A DNA stretch of 64,000 nucleotides from Gordonia liuliyuniae (GTDB lineage Bacteria; Actinomycetota; Actinomycetes; Mycobacteriales; Mycobacteriaceae): assembly GCF_021739025.1 (NCBI RefSeq), contig NZ_JAKKOT010000002.1, positions 248,001 through 312,000 on the forward strand. The letters are read 5' to 3'. This document shows positions 33,280-41,889 of this stretch, piece by piece. A program made the position numbers and the translations under genes. The notes under the pieces are model-generated. The model was not told the DNA's origin, did not search any database, and saw only the letters and a program-made list of their open reading frames with translations. Within the stretch, counting starts at the first letter, position 1. The number at the start of each line of letters is the position of its first letter.

Positions 33280-33780
33280 CTATGCGTCCGGGTTCATCTC
33301 CCAGTACTTCGCGCCGTCTGCCGCCGCCATTCTCTTCAGAACATCATAAATGGAGGAACCTAGCTCGTACCATTCCTCACGCTCGTCAAGAGGTAGCGCG
33401 ACAGAAATTCGCTTTGGCCCACTCTCGGACGGCGAATATACAAGGAGGTCTGAATCTCCCAGAAATTCACCGATCACCTGGTCATCATCCCGAAAATCCT
33501 CCGGACGACCAGCCCTCTCGGTAGCCGATCGTGCGGCACTATCAGAGGGGCTCAGTATATGAAGGCCCCACTGCCCGTAGTCTATGTCTTCAAAAAGCCA
33601 GGCTTCACGGATGGATGACCAAAGTTCATAGACTTCCGAGGGGGTACCGCTGACGAGGTCAGGGGTACTACTCAGATCGACGTTAAAGTCGACGCGACAC
33701 TTCAGGTTAAATGGAGAAATCGCACTGCTTGGCCTCTCCCAACCATCGAGGCGTTTCATCACTTCGCTGATTCTAGTCAT
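33280..33780 (-). CDS. SUKH (SMI1/KNR4)-like immunity protein, putative
   Basis: This protein of about 166 residues ends in a pattern seen in SUKH-superfamily immunity proteins: VIGEFLGDSDLLVYSPSESGPKRISVALPLDEREEWYELGSSIYDVLKRM. The N-terminal part (EVMKRLDGWERPSSAISPFNL) is also compatible. The ATG at 33780 overlaps the upstream toxin tip's stop by 8 nt; an ATG at 33798 would overlap by 26 nt. The overlap and order (toxin then immunity) are classic for polymorphic-toxin cassettes. It probably neutralises the HNH toxin encoded just upstream. Confidence 0.65.
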   Translation of the reverse strand: MTRISEVMKRLDGWERPSSAISPFNLKCRVDFNVDLSSTPDLVSGTPSEVYELWSSIREAWLFEDIDYGQWGLHILSPSDSAARSATERAGRPEDFRDDDQVIGEFLGDSDLLVYSPSESGPKRISVALPLDEREEWYELGSSIYDVLKRMAAADGAKYWEMNPDA

Positions 33781-34699
33781 TAGTAACGCATCCACCATGG
33801 GTTAAATTGGGTCTGGTGTGGAATTCTTTTGACCGGAACGAATTCTCGAAGTCATTTCCTCCACCGTATTCTCGAGGCTGAATATGGTGAATATCATAAT
33901 CCTTCCATCCTCCTTCCGGGGTTTCATATCCACGATCGTACCACTCTGCAATATATTGCCCACGCTCATTCGCCCCCCATTGCACCCGAGCAGACTTCGG
34001 AACCTTCGTTAACCCGTCTCCTGGGTAGTGGATTGGGGCCGCAGTTCGTGGGTCAAGTATATTTGGGTAGGGCTCGCCTGCTCTGTTACTAACAGAGTCT
34101 CCGGGCGCTTTCAGGTCCGGCGGAACCGCTGTTCTCGGGACTGAAGGTTGAATATCGGGATTGGCTTCGTGAATAGCACCTTGAATGAGAGTTCGTAACG
34201 CAAAACCCCCAGGGGCGACCGCACCCAGAACATGCTGCAATGTTTCCGAGTCAGCGACGACTTGCCCAGAGTCAAGTCTGTACTCTCCGAGGAGGTTTCC
34301 TTGTTGGTCGAAATGTCGGATTAGGACACCGTTTGTTGTCTCGGTGTACGTGCCGTCTGGGCGTTGATGGGTGGTGATCGTGATCTTTTTGCCATCGACC
34401 ATCCCTGTCCGGCTGATTTCGCCAGCTGGACCTGGCTTGTTGATGATCCACCAGTTGCCGTTGGTGTCTTGTACTGCTGGTTGACCGGTCCCGGTTTTGC
34501 CGGTTCCGTCGCCGAAGTTGTAGACGGTTTCGTTTTCCAGGGCGGTGCCAAAGCCGGTGACGGGGCGTTCGATCTGTTCGCCGTTGGGGCCGCGAGACAG
34601 GTCGTAGTAGGACACGGTGCCGTCGTCGGCGACCCGCTCGTGGACTCTGCCGTCTAACCGTTGATTGTGGGTGTATTGCAGCCACTCGGTGTAGGTCAT
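33773..34699 (-). CDS. Orphan polymorphic-toxin C-terminus with HNH/LHH-type nuclease tip
   Basis: The last 60 residues carry an HNH-like nuclease motif (DIHHIQPREYGGGNDFENSF then EFHTRPNLT). The preceding 240 residues look like the repeat-poor stalk of a secreted toxin (RVADDGTVSYYDLSRGPNGEQIERPV, RPDGTYTETTNGVLIRHFDQQGNLLGEY). There is no signal peptide. The frame stays open beyond the ATG at 34699 up to about 34795 (with GGSPQPDGRVDAPAAGQS), so the piece looks like a toxin C-terminus separated from its secretion domain, as in displaced toxin cassettes. The lipoprotein gene lies directly upstream. DNA or RNA cleavage is the expected activity. Confidence 0.7.
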   Translation of the reverse strand: MTYTEWLQYTHNQRLDGRVHERVADDGTVSYYDLSRGPNGEQIERPVTGFGTALENETVYNFGDGTGKTGTGQPAVQDTNGNWWIINKPGPAGEISRTGMVDGKKITITTHQRPDGTYTETTNGVLIRHFDQQGNLLGEYRLDSGQVVADSETLQHVLGAVAPGGFALRTLIQGAIHEANPDIQPSVPRTAVPPDLKAPGDSVSNRAGEPYPNILDPRTAAPIHYPGDGLTKVPKSARVQWGANERGQYIAEWYDRGYETPEGGWKDYDIHHIQPREYGGGNDFENSFRSKEFHTRPNLTHGGCVTND

Positions 34700-34792
34700 C
34701 GATTGCCCTGCTGCGGGGGCATCGACGCGCCCGTCGGGCTGAGGTGACCCGCCCGGCGGTTCAAGGTGTTGCGACGACCAGTTGAATCCGCC

Positions 34793-35236
34793 CTACCGGC
34801 AGTCACCTGGTGAGTCATACACCGTGGCACCGTAGTGATCGGGTGCTTCGGCTCTATGGGAGACCGAAATCGCCACGCATGTTCCCTTCTCGACAGCCTC
34901 CCGTGCCGATAGCGTGATCGACGGACCGTAGTAGTCCAGATCGATGTCGCTGAAGGGCGTCGGCAGTGACTTGACGAGTTCGTCGCGTCGCGGCGTGAGA
35001 AGCTCTGCTGACTCGGCTTTTGTGAACCGATGTTCCTCGGTCGTTTCGTATCCAGGCATCTGGAAGGTACGCGAGTAGCTCGGAGACGGCGGTGCGGAGT
35101 CGGACGTCGAACCACAACCGACCGTGATTATTGACGCGCAGGTCAACGAGACCCCGACCACGCCGCGGATTACCCAGGAACCCCGACGCCCTGCGACCGA
35201 AGGAAATTGATCTGATCGGGTGTTGCTCGTTCCCAT
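34793..35236 (-). CDS. Small lipoprotein of unknown function
   Basis: This 147-residue protein has a lipoprotein signal (WVIRGVVGVSLTCASIITVGC) with lipobox TVGC near residue 40. The mature part (SYSRTFQMPGYETTEEHRFTKAESAELL, CVAISVSHRAEAPDHYGATVYDSPGDC) has no domain I recognise. The ATG at 35236 is chosen because it places the signal peptide near the N-terminus. It lies upstream of the orphan toxin tip and could be a second, surface-located partner. Function is unknown. Confidence 0.65.
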   Translation of the reverse strand: MGTSNTRSDQFPSVAGRRGSWVIRGVVGVSLTCASIITVGCGSTSDSAPPSPSYSRTFQMPGYETTEEHRFTKAESAELLTPRRDELVKSLPTPFSDIDLDYYGPSITLSAREAVEKGTCVAISVSHRAEAPDHYGATVYDSPGDCR

Positions 35237-35344
35237 TGTCCCCACCCTCCCGGGAATCTCTGTGTGCCCCCACCGTTGGTGACATTGGCGATGCTCGCCG
35301 ATTGGATTTCGTACTGAAGTTCCCAAGTGATCGCAATGTATTGA

Positions 35345-35635
35345 TCACCACCAGGACCTGGAGCGGAACCGTTGTAGGATCTCGTTCGCGCGCTCCAACT
35401 CCCGCACCTGCTTCTTCAACCGGGTGATCTCGGCCTGCGCTTCGCTCGGCACCCCGGGGCGCAGTCCGGCATCTACTTGCGCTGCACGCGTCCAGTTCCG
35501 CTGCGTCTCGGGGTTGACCCCGACCTTGCCGGCAACGTGGTTGAACGCCGCCCAATCGGACGGATGATCAGGGCGCACCTCGGCCAGCAACCGCAGCGCT
35601 CGCTCCCGAAACTCGGGCGGGTATGTTCTCGACAT
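35345..35635 (-). pseudogene. IS3-family OrfA remnant, 3'-truncated
   Basis: The frame reads MSRTYPPEFRERALRLL, then an HTH and the leucine-zipper stretch EAQAEITRLKKQVRELERANEIL of IS3 OrfA proteins. It then breaks off into QRFRSRSWW and a stop, where a normal OrfA continues with the ASAFFA segment. No OrfB follows. This is a scar of an IS3 element. Confidence 0.75.
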
Positions 35636-35730
35636 CGTTCCAACTCTCACAGATGAAGATGTCGGAACGAAACCCAGGCCGAATCATTCGGCATCTTCCG
35701 ACTCTCGTTCATAAGGCTCAGAACTAACTG

Positions 35731-35994
35731 CGGGTCGCTTCAGTCCAGAGCCTTGCGGCGGATCTGATCAGGTGTACCCGACGCACTGCTGAACGCAGTG
35801 AAATTGGCCGCAGTCTCTGGGAACGACGCACCGATGTCCTCATCTACTTCGACACGGCGGGCCCGTCGAAACGATCAACGGACGCCCTCAAGCACCTCCA
35901 CGAAACCGCACAAGGCTTCGGCAGTCTCGACCCCTACATCTTGCGGTCCGCACTGCACTCCGGTCAGATCGCCAACCGCTTCAAAGCACTCTGA
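35731..35994 (+). pseudogene. ISL3-like transposase, C-terminal remnant
   Basis: In one plus-strand frame the sequence reads EIGRSLWERRTDVLIYFDT, then GFGSLDPYILRSALHSGQIANRF, resembling the C-terminus of ISL3-type transposases (AYFDT-G-SN-T-A-N, ALGFRN, YI-RSLL). There is no N-terminal half. It abuts the IS3 scar. Confidence 0.55.
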
Positions 35995-36095
35995 GATCCG
36001 AGAATCCCGTATAGTCGGCCCGTTGCTGGCGTTCTTCATATTTCTAACTATGTCCCGACTATCTTATTCGCTGCTTATCGAGGCAAGGTCGCGAT

Positions 36096-36419
36096 CTACG
36101 GTTTGTCCGACCTGGCCTTGCTTTTCCAGCGCCTTCCCGAAAGCTTGTTAGACGGTCTGGATACTCTAAATCCGCCCGCCCAGGCGTAACAGACAACAGA
36201 CCCTATCAGGATTACTGGAACAACGTTATATCCGGGAAAGTTCAAACTTCCGAAGATCCATATAGAGACTATAAAAACGATTGGCGTACCAACCCAAATG
36301 GACTTACGAGCTATCCAATTTTCATACCACTTATTTCCCGATTTATCGTCAGCAATCTCAATCAGAAAATCTAAGAATATTAGCGCCAATAAGATTGCTA
36401 TAATAGCGATTTCTAGCAT
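36096..36419 (-). CDS. Small membrane protein, candidate immunity protein
   Basis: This 107-residue protein has about three hydrophobic segments: EIAIIAILLALIFLDFLIEIA, SIWVGTPIVFIVSIWIFGSL and VVPVILIGSVVCYAWAG. A basic tail (GRRWKSKARSDKP) follows. It overlaps the LpqN-like gene stop by 7 nt and is the last gene of the toxin operon. AT content is higher than in the rest of the window, which suggests transfer. A membrane immunity protein against the glycine-rich toxin tip encoded upstream is an inference. Confidence 0.6.
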   Translation of the reverse strand: MLEIAIIAILLALIFLDFLIEIADDKSGNKWYENWIARKSIWVGTPIVFIVSIWIFGSLNFPGYNVVPVILIGSVVCYAWAGGFRVSRPSNKLSGRRWKSKARSDKP

Positions 36420-36982
36420 CCGGTATCCATGCGTTTTCCGTCTGATTTCTGGCGGTCGTCCGGGCGGTATATGCGCGACGAAACATTCGATAATTCGTCT
36501 TCAATGGATCCCGCTGGGCCAGTCTGAGCGGTACCAACCACCGTAAAAGTCCGATCTGTGGTGGCGACTATCTCGTGCGTACTCACCGTTTGTAGAATCA
36601 GCTTTCCGCTCGCGTGCGTACCGTCGATGTTTAGATGTCGGCCACAGTGTGTCGACTCTTGATTCGTGGTAAGCGACAACCAAGATGCACCCGTGGTGAG
36701 GGCGCGTTCGAGCAGGGTGGCGATGTCCTCGATTGTCGTAGGTGTCGTGGCCTCGACACTACAGCAAGCGTAGATAATGGTGGGACTGAAATGTGAAGAC
36801 TCGATCGACGGAGGCTGGCAGAGAATCCGGAATGCGTTAAGCTTGCCGGGGTCAGGGAGTTCGTGCCAGCCAGGCAAAGGTGCTGGAGTATCGATCGGCG
36901 GGACTTTCTCAGGGTCGACAATTGGAGTGATCTTGAACCGGGATATATCATTATCGAAGGTAGGATGGTTTACGTGATTCAT
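36413..36982 (-). CDS. Hypothetical protein, LpqN/PsbP-like fold possible
   Basis: This 189-residue protein has no signal peptide. A PLPGWHELPDPGKLNAFRI opening and the later strands (FSPTIIYACCSVEA, TIEDIATLLERALT, THEIVATTDRTFTVVGTA) resemble the LpqN/DUF1795 layout. The start ATG at 36982 follows TAGTG of the preceding 38-codon frame, so translation is coupled. It sits between a secreted toxin and a small membrane protein. A role as immunity protein or toxin adaptor is possible; function is unknown. Confidence 0.6.
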   Translation of the reverse strand: MNHVNHPTFDNDISRFKITPIVDPEKVPPIDTPAPLPGWHELPDPGKLNAFRILCQPPSIESSHFSPTIIYACCSVEATTPTTIEDIATLLERALTTGASWLSLTTNQESTHCGRHLNIDGTHASGKLILQTVSTHEIVATTDRTFTVVGTAQTGPAGSIEDELSNVSSRIYRPDDRQKSDGKRMDTGC

Positions 36983-36984
36983 CA

Positions 36985-37101
36985 CTACACCTCGCTGTAA
37001 CTGGCGTTGCGTACCGGGGTTACTGGGGATTCAAACTGTAGATTCGGAATTACGGCGGGTTCGTCTGGCTCGATTGTCATGGCCTCCGGGGAATGCTTCA
37101 T
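36985..37101 (-). CDS. 38-residue ORF coupled to the toxin gene
   Basis: A small frame (MKHSPEAMTIEPDEPAVIPNL start) begins in a TGATG overlap with the toxin stop and ends at TAG two bases before the next ATG. Either it is a true micro-ORF or it is the displaced N-terminus of the LpqN-like protein. The overlaps on both sides argue that ribosomes pass through it. Confidence 0.4.
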   Translation of the reverse strand: MKHSPEAMTIEPDEPAVIPNLQFESPVTPVRNASYSEV

Positions 37102-39405
37102 CAGAATAGTCCGCCAATTTTCTCGCCGACCCATGATCCGCCGAGAGCTCCAGCGGTACCTAGGATCGCTGCGCCGGCCATTGCTCCAGGCGGTCCTCCC
37201 ATCGCGAATCCTCCGGCGGCACCGATCTCGGCCATTGCCCATCCACCAGCCCAGCCGCCAGCTGCTTGACCTACGGTCTCGCCGATCGGCTCTCCTTGTG
37301 CGAGATCAGTCACGATCGTCACCGCAGCTCCGGCAGTTCCTAGCCGACCCATAAATTTTCCCGCTGTACCCAGTTTACTCTGTTGGTCGGGAGTAAAGTC
37401 CTGCCCTGGGGTCCATGCGCGCCGCGGATTGCCTTCTAGAAACTTGTTGCCACTATTTATGCCGGATTCGATGCCTTGCCCCGCGCCACCGATCGCAGTG
37501 AGGGCGTTGCTGCCGGCATCTTTACCTTCCGTCCATGAGTGTTGATAGTCTACGGTTGCGTCGACAGTGTCTGCTTGATCTTCCGTAAGAGGTAGGATGT
37601 TGCCGTCGCCGTCGCGGTAGTAGACCTGTTCTGGTTGGTCGGGGTGGTCTTTCCAAGAAATCCTGTCGAGGACGAGTTTCCCGTTCTCGTCGTAGAGTTT
37701 CTGGTGCTGCACGTCGCGCGTGAAGCCGGGGAATTCGACTTCCTCCACACTTGTCCGCGTGGAAGTTCCATCTTCCATGGTCACGCGAGTGATCGGGTTC
37801 CCGTTGGCATCTGTCTGGCGCGTGATGTCGCGGACGGATAGGGACTTGTTCATGGCGGTTGATTCGATGGCCTGTCCGTTTGTAGCGGTGACGACCACGT
37901 GGTCATAGACTTTTCCGTCGTCGCCGATGGATGCGTCGTTGGTGATGGTCGCACCACTGGGCAGCCGGGACTCTTCACCTGGGCTCGGGATGGAGTGGGG
38001 CAGCATCACGACATCTTCAGGGGTTAGCCCGTCGTCGCCGGCTAGCGGGGTGACGGTAGTTGTTCCGTCGTCCCCTTGCGTGACAGCGGCTCCGGGGAGA
38101 AGCGTCTGGATCTGTGCACGCTCGGATTCCGTTAACGGGGCTTCGGTGACAACGGGATCGCCATACTTCGGCGTGACCGAGTAGATATTGTTTCCGCTGA
38201 CAGATCCGTCTGGATTGGTGTCCCAGTTCTGTTCGTGGCCCCACGTGTTTCCCGAGGACGTGATCGTCGGGTTACCGGGCGAGGGAGGATCGGCGAGGAC
38301 ATCGGGGATGTCTTGCGCGGTGACACCACCACCTGGTGGTATTTCTGCCGGTGCAGCATCGGGAGTATCTGCCGTATCGAGGTTCGGAGTGATCCCGGGC
38401 ATCAGATCCAGGGTGTCTTGATCAACCCATACGCGTTCGCCTTCACCGTTACTGACCCACGGGTCGGCGAGGATCGGGAATAGCGCGTTGTCGGCGGGTT
38501 CGATGTGCTGAATCAGGTCACCGTTCTCATCGACGGTGTACCAGGTCTTTTGCGGTCGGCCGGCAGCGTCGAAGGCCCATGGCTTCGCGATCTGACGGAC
38601 GGCGTTGCCATCCTTGTCGTAGATGGTCGCTGACCCGTCGGGGTTGACTTTCGTGTAACCGCCGTCAGGGACGTTCATAGCGAACCGATAGGTGGTCGGC
38701 GAGGACTCATCGTGCATCAACACCATCCGCGACGGACCAACAGTCGCCCGCGTAGAACCACCCCGCCTTAGCAGTGAGCGGCTCCGTGGGCTCGCTGCGG
38801 CGATCGCGGCGGCACCGGCCGATGGCCCACACCGGGAGCGGGATGGTCAGCTCGCCGTCGGTCAACGGGTTCAGGAGGGCTTTATCGGTCGCTGTGCCGG
38901 GTGCCGGGTTCCCGACGGGAGTGTCCGCGGGCGCGCTCGTCCGGTCAGGGCGTTCCTCGACGTTCCGCTGGCCTGGCTGTGCGCGCTGCCCAAAGGTGGG
39001 TGAGAGTGTCGTCGTGCCCGGTGCCTGTGTTGTCGGCACCTCTGGTGCCTGCGTGTTGTTGGGGCGGCTGGATGTCTCGGCGCCGCCGATGATGGGTGTG
39101 CCGTTGCCCTGTCCCGGGCCCGGTCCGGCATCGCCTCCGATCACCGGCCCGTTCCCGGAAGGTGCACCGGGAGCGTTCGGGGTAGTGGGCTGTGTCGGCA
39201 TGGTCGGTGGCGGGGTGTAAGTCGGCACCGAGACGCACGGCCAACTCGGACCGTACTGGGCCCGCATCTGATCACAGAGCGCGTCAGCATGGGCGTCTCC
39301 AGAACCCCCGAAGCCTGCAGCGAGGACCGCGGCGGTGAACGCCAACGTCCCTGCTCCAGCCGCCAGTGCCGCTGCGCGGCGAGCCGTCCGCGGATGGTTG
39401 TTCAT
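37101..39405 (-). pseudogene. Secreted polymorphic toxin with glycine-rich tip, +1 frameshift
   Basis: The first frame (39405 to about 38765) encodes a signal peptide (ARRAAALAAGAGTLAFTAAVL, cleavage near AHA), then CDQMRAQYGPSWPC and a Pro/Thr/Gly-rich linker. The second frame (to 37101) encodes VLMHDESSPTTYRF, WAFDAAGRPQKTWYTVDE and FPILADP, the prepiece of actinobacterial secreted toxins. The C-terminal 90 residues are Gly/Ala-rich (GGWAGGWAMAEIGAAGGFAMGG). Removing one G from the four-base run at 38761-38764 joins the frames as LTAKAGGSTRATVGPSRM, giving about 767 residues. The tip may insert in membranes. It is either broken or an assembly error. Confidence 0.75.
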
Positions 39406-39416
39406 CGAGGCCACGA

Positions 39417-39767
39417 TCAGTTCCCCTTGTGTCGAATAGCGCTCCAGAGGGCGTCGATACCGGCCCAGAACCAGCGACCGCCGATCGACATCACCAAGAA
39501 GAAGCACAAGAACACCAGGACGTTCCCGTGCTCGTCGCCCCACTGGCCAAGGTTCGGCAGGTTGATCGCCGCTATCACCAGGAGCGCGCACCCCGCGATG
39601 AACAACAACATCGTCCACACCGACACCGACCTGCCACTGTCGGTAGCTGGATGTGCTGGCTCGTTCGCCGCAGCCGCCAGAGGCTGTGCCTGCGTCGCCT
39701 GCGAGTGCTTCGGTTGGTTGGCAGATGCCGTCGACCGCGTCGCGCTCGTGTTTCCTGTTGTGGTCAT
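39417..39767 (-). CDS. Small membrane protein next to the toxin gene
   Basis: This 116-residue protein has a soluble N-terminal half rich in Thr/Ala/Gln and two membrane helices (VWTMLLFIAGCALLVIAAI and GNVLVFLCFFLVMSIGGRWFW). It lies 11 nt upstream of the toxin start and downstream of the MspA-like gene on the same strand. It may help secretion or anchor the toxin. I do not recognise a family. Confidence 0.65.
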   Translation of the reverse strand: MTTTGNTSATRSTASANQPKHSQATQAQPLAAAANEPAHPATDSGRSVSVWTMLLFIAGCALLVIAAINLPNLGQWGDEHGNVLVFLCFFLVMSIGGRWFWAGIDALWSAIRHKGN

Positions 39768-39852
39768 CCCACACCTCTTGTTCGATTGAAAATTGCCAGC
39801 TCAGCAGACAGAGATCGATACTCGCGAACCGTCGGCTCCGCGGTGTCTACGG

Positions 39853-40495
39853 TCAGAGCAGGTGTGGTTTGCCGTACAGGTTGAACGTGTTGTCGTTGGC
39901 CTTGCTGGTCATCGCGCCCCGCACATACGCACGTACCGCGGGGCGCGCTCCGACGCACCCGGCGATCTCGACCCGAACACCGTCCAGACGGACGCCCGCA
40001 GACGGGCCCTGCAACGGCTTCTGCCCGAACGGAACATCCACCGACACACCATTCTTCAAAGTCGTCGAAATGTTCGGCATCACCTGCGCACCGAGAACGA
40101 CAGCGGGCGGATACGAGATCGACATCTGCGCGGTCGGGCCACCGGTCACCCCGAGGTTGAGGCCGTCCATCTGCCACTGACACGAGACCTGAAAGCCCGT
40201 CGAGACGACAGCGGCGTCCACCGGCACCGTCCCGGACCCCGACATCTGCGCAGCACCACGCAACGACAAGAACGCCTCATACGAACCGTGCCCACGACTC
40301 AGGGCCGGCACGCTCCGGATCTTCTCCCCCGACTTAGACAGTTTGTACTGTCCACCCATCATCGGAATGACGCGTCACGGACTTGTCAGCAAACGACCGC
40401 GTCGGACCAGCCGACGCATCACCAGCGGCATCGAACGCGGCGACGCTGATCAACGCGAGCAGAACAGCGCACATGACGCCGATGAACTTCTTCAC
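39853..40495 (-). pseudogene. MspA-family porin, +1 frameshift near the N-terminus
   Basis: From a GTG at 40495 (after GGGGGAAATC) the sequence reads KKFIGVMCAVLLALISVAAFDA, a signal peptide, then SVTRHSDDGWTVQ and a stop. The rest of an MspA-like protein (KSGEKIRSVPAL, AFLSLRGAAQMSGSGTVPV, GFQVSCQW, GLNLGVTG, ending TFNLYG) is in the next frame down to 39853. One extra T in TTT at 40342-40344 explains the break; without it the join reads DGWTVQLSKSGEKI, as expected for the family. MspA proteins form octameric channels in the mycolate outer membrane. The intact gene would encode about 213 residues. Confidence 0.75.
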
Positions 40496-41220
40496 GATTT
40501 CCCCCAAAGGATTTCACGCGGCGACCACGTAAGAGAGGAAACACCCAGCCCTAGCCGACGAAATATTGAGTACTCGCAGCGTGCGAGTAGCCCCCCGGGG
40601 CAACCTGGACGATTCCTCCCGAACCGCCACAACAGATGAGACGGACGCTACAACCGGTAACAGCAACCTGCAATCGCTGGGCAAATAGTATGAGGCAGCT
40701 TACAGTGACTACTCTCGGTGAGAGAGCCCTGCTGCACTGAGCGGGCCGGACTCTCGTTCCTATCGGTGGCCTTGTCCGGCAAGCGCCGGTCGGGCTGATT
40801 CCTTGTCAGCGTCGCACCCCGTCGAGGGTTTTCGCTCCGAGTTCGCCCATCCTGGTCCGTGTAGCCCGTGGCGAGATAGTGCGATCGGTCCAGTCACTCG
40901 CAGCTTCCGCATTCCCCGCGTGTGGTCGAGGTAGTCGGTTTCGGCGCAGACGGACGAGTCCAGATCCGTAACGATCATTCCCGCGAGCGGCTGGTCCTGG
41001 CCTACCGGATCGCCATCTTGATCAGCGAATGCGACTCCCCGGGTGGCGTAAGTCTGGTTCCACCACGAACACGATCCTTACTGTCGACGGACTGCGCCGC
41101 GTCACCGCTGAGGCGGTCCGCAACAACGCTGAGTGACCTATGAAGCACTTGCGGATACTCCGTCGGCTATCCGTCAGTCCTCAGGAGGGAACGGATACGT
41201 CGGCTCGTCACCGTCACGTT
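40496..41220. other. Long region without a confident gene
   Basis: The 100 bases nearest 40495 should hold the promoter of the MspA-like gene, including an inverted repeat at 40571-40589. The rest has short frames on both strands with no consistent codon bias. A plus-strand stretch ending near 41130 (TVDGLRRVTAEAVRNNAE) could be a gene remnant. I assign nothing. Confidence 0.4.
40571..40589. promoter_or_regulatory. 19-bp inverted repeat upstream of the MspA-like gene
   Basis: TACTCGCA and TGCGAGTA flank GCG, about 75-95 nt upstream of the GTG start at 40495. The position fits an operator for the porin-toxin locus; no known regulator site is recognised. Confidence 0.45.
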
Positions 41221-41889
41221 CTACCTGGCCACGCCTCGGCGGGCAGGACAAGCTCGTCCCGATCGACCAGGAACCGCAGGTATTCGAGGGTGTCGAGCGC
41301 GACGCAGGTATTCGAGGGTGTCGAGCGTCACGCAGGCGATTCCGCCGAACACGTGGGTGGCCGCGCTGTACCGCTCGCGGGCGCTGAACTCGTCGTAGCT
41401 GGGCAGGTCGCCGTGGACCGAGTCCTCGTAGAGCCAGGCGTAGGCCAGGTCCAGGTCGGTGGCCCGGTCGACGGCGTCGTCGTCGGCCTTGCCCGTGAGC
41501 ACCGAGTAGGCGCGCGTCTTCGCACCTCAGGTGCGATCGCGCTCGATGGCGTCGCGCCAGGCCTGGCGGACCTTCGCGTTGGCGACCGCGACCCGGGAAT
41601 CGTCGGACCCCGCGGTCAGCGCGTCCATCATCACCTTGGCGTGGCCAAGGGCGTCGTTCGTCAGCGTCATCGGCCTCAGCCGGGCGGCCAGCGACTCGAA
41701 CGGCACCTCGTCGGGCAGCTCGAACTTCAACACGACCTCACCGGTCTGCGGGTAGACCACAGCCTTGAACTGGGTGCTGCGCAGGGTGCGCATGAGCTCG
41801 CCGCAGTCGTCGGCGATCAGCGGGTGGGCGTCGATGCGGCGCCGACGGCGGACGAATGCGCTGAGCAGGGCCGTGTCGTCGATGCTCAT
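41221..41889 (-). pseudogene. Decayed hypothetical gene with in-frame TGA and tandem duplication
   Basis: From ATG at 41889 the frame encodes SIDDTALLSAFVRRRRRIDAHP to WRDAIERDRT, then an in-frame TGA at 41529-41527. It then continues in the same frame with GAKTRAYSVLTGKADDDAVDRA to GIACVTLDTLEYL. A 28-bp tandem duplication (41276-41331) then shifts the frame; without it the end would read LRFLVDRDELVLPAEAWPG. The two lesions show a decayed gene. No family is recognised; phage or integrative-element origin is possible given the tRNA nearby. Confidence 0.65.
41276..41331. repeat. 28-bp tandem duplication
   Basis: Two adjacent copies (41276-41303 and 41304-41331) differ at two positions. The unit is not a multiple of three and disrupts the 3' end of the decayed gene. 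Confidence 0.85.

Noticed and set aside
35798..36151. 117-codon plus-strand frame over the ISL3 remnant
   Set aside because: It is Ser/Thr/Pro-rich out-of-frame reading of the transposase remnant, which is in a different frame.
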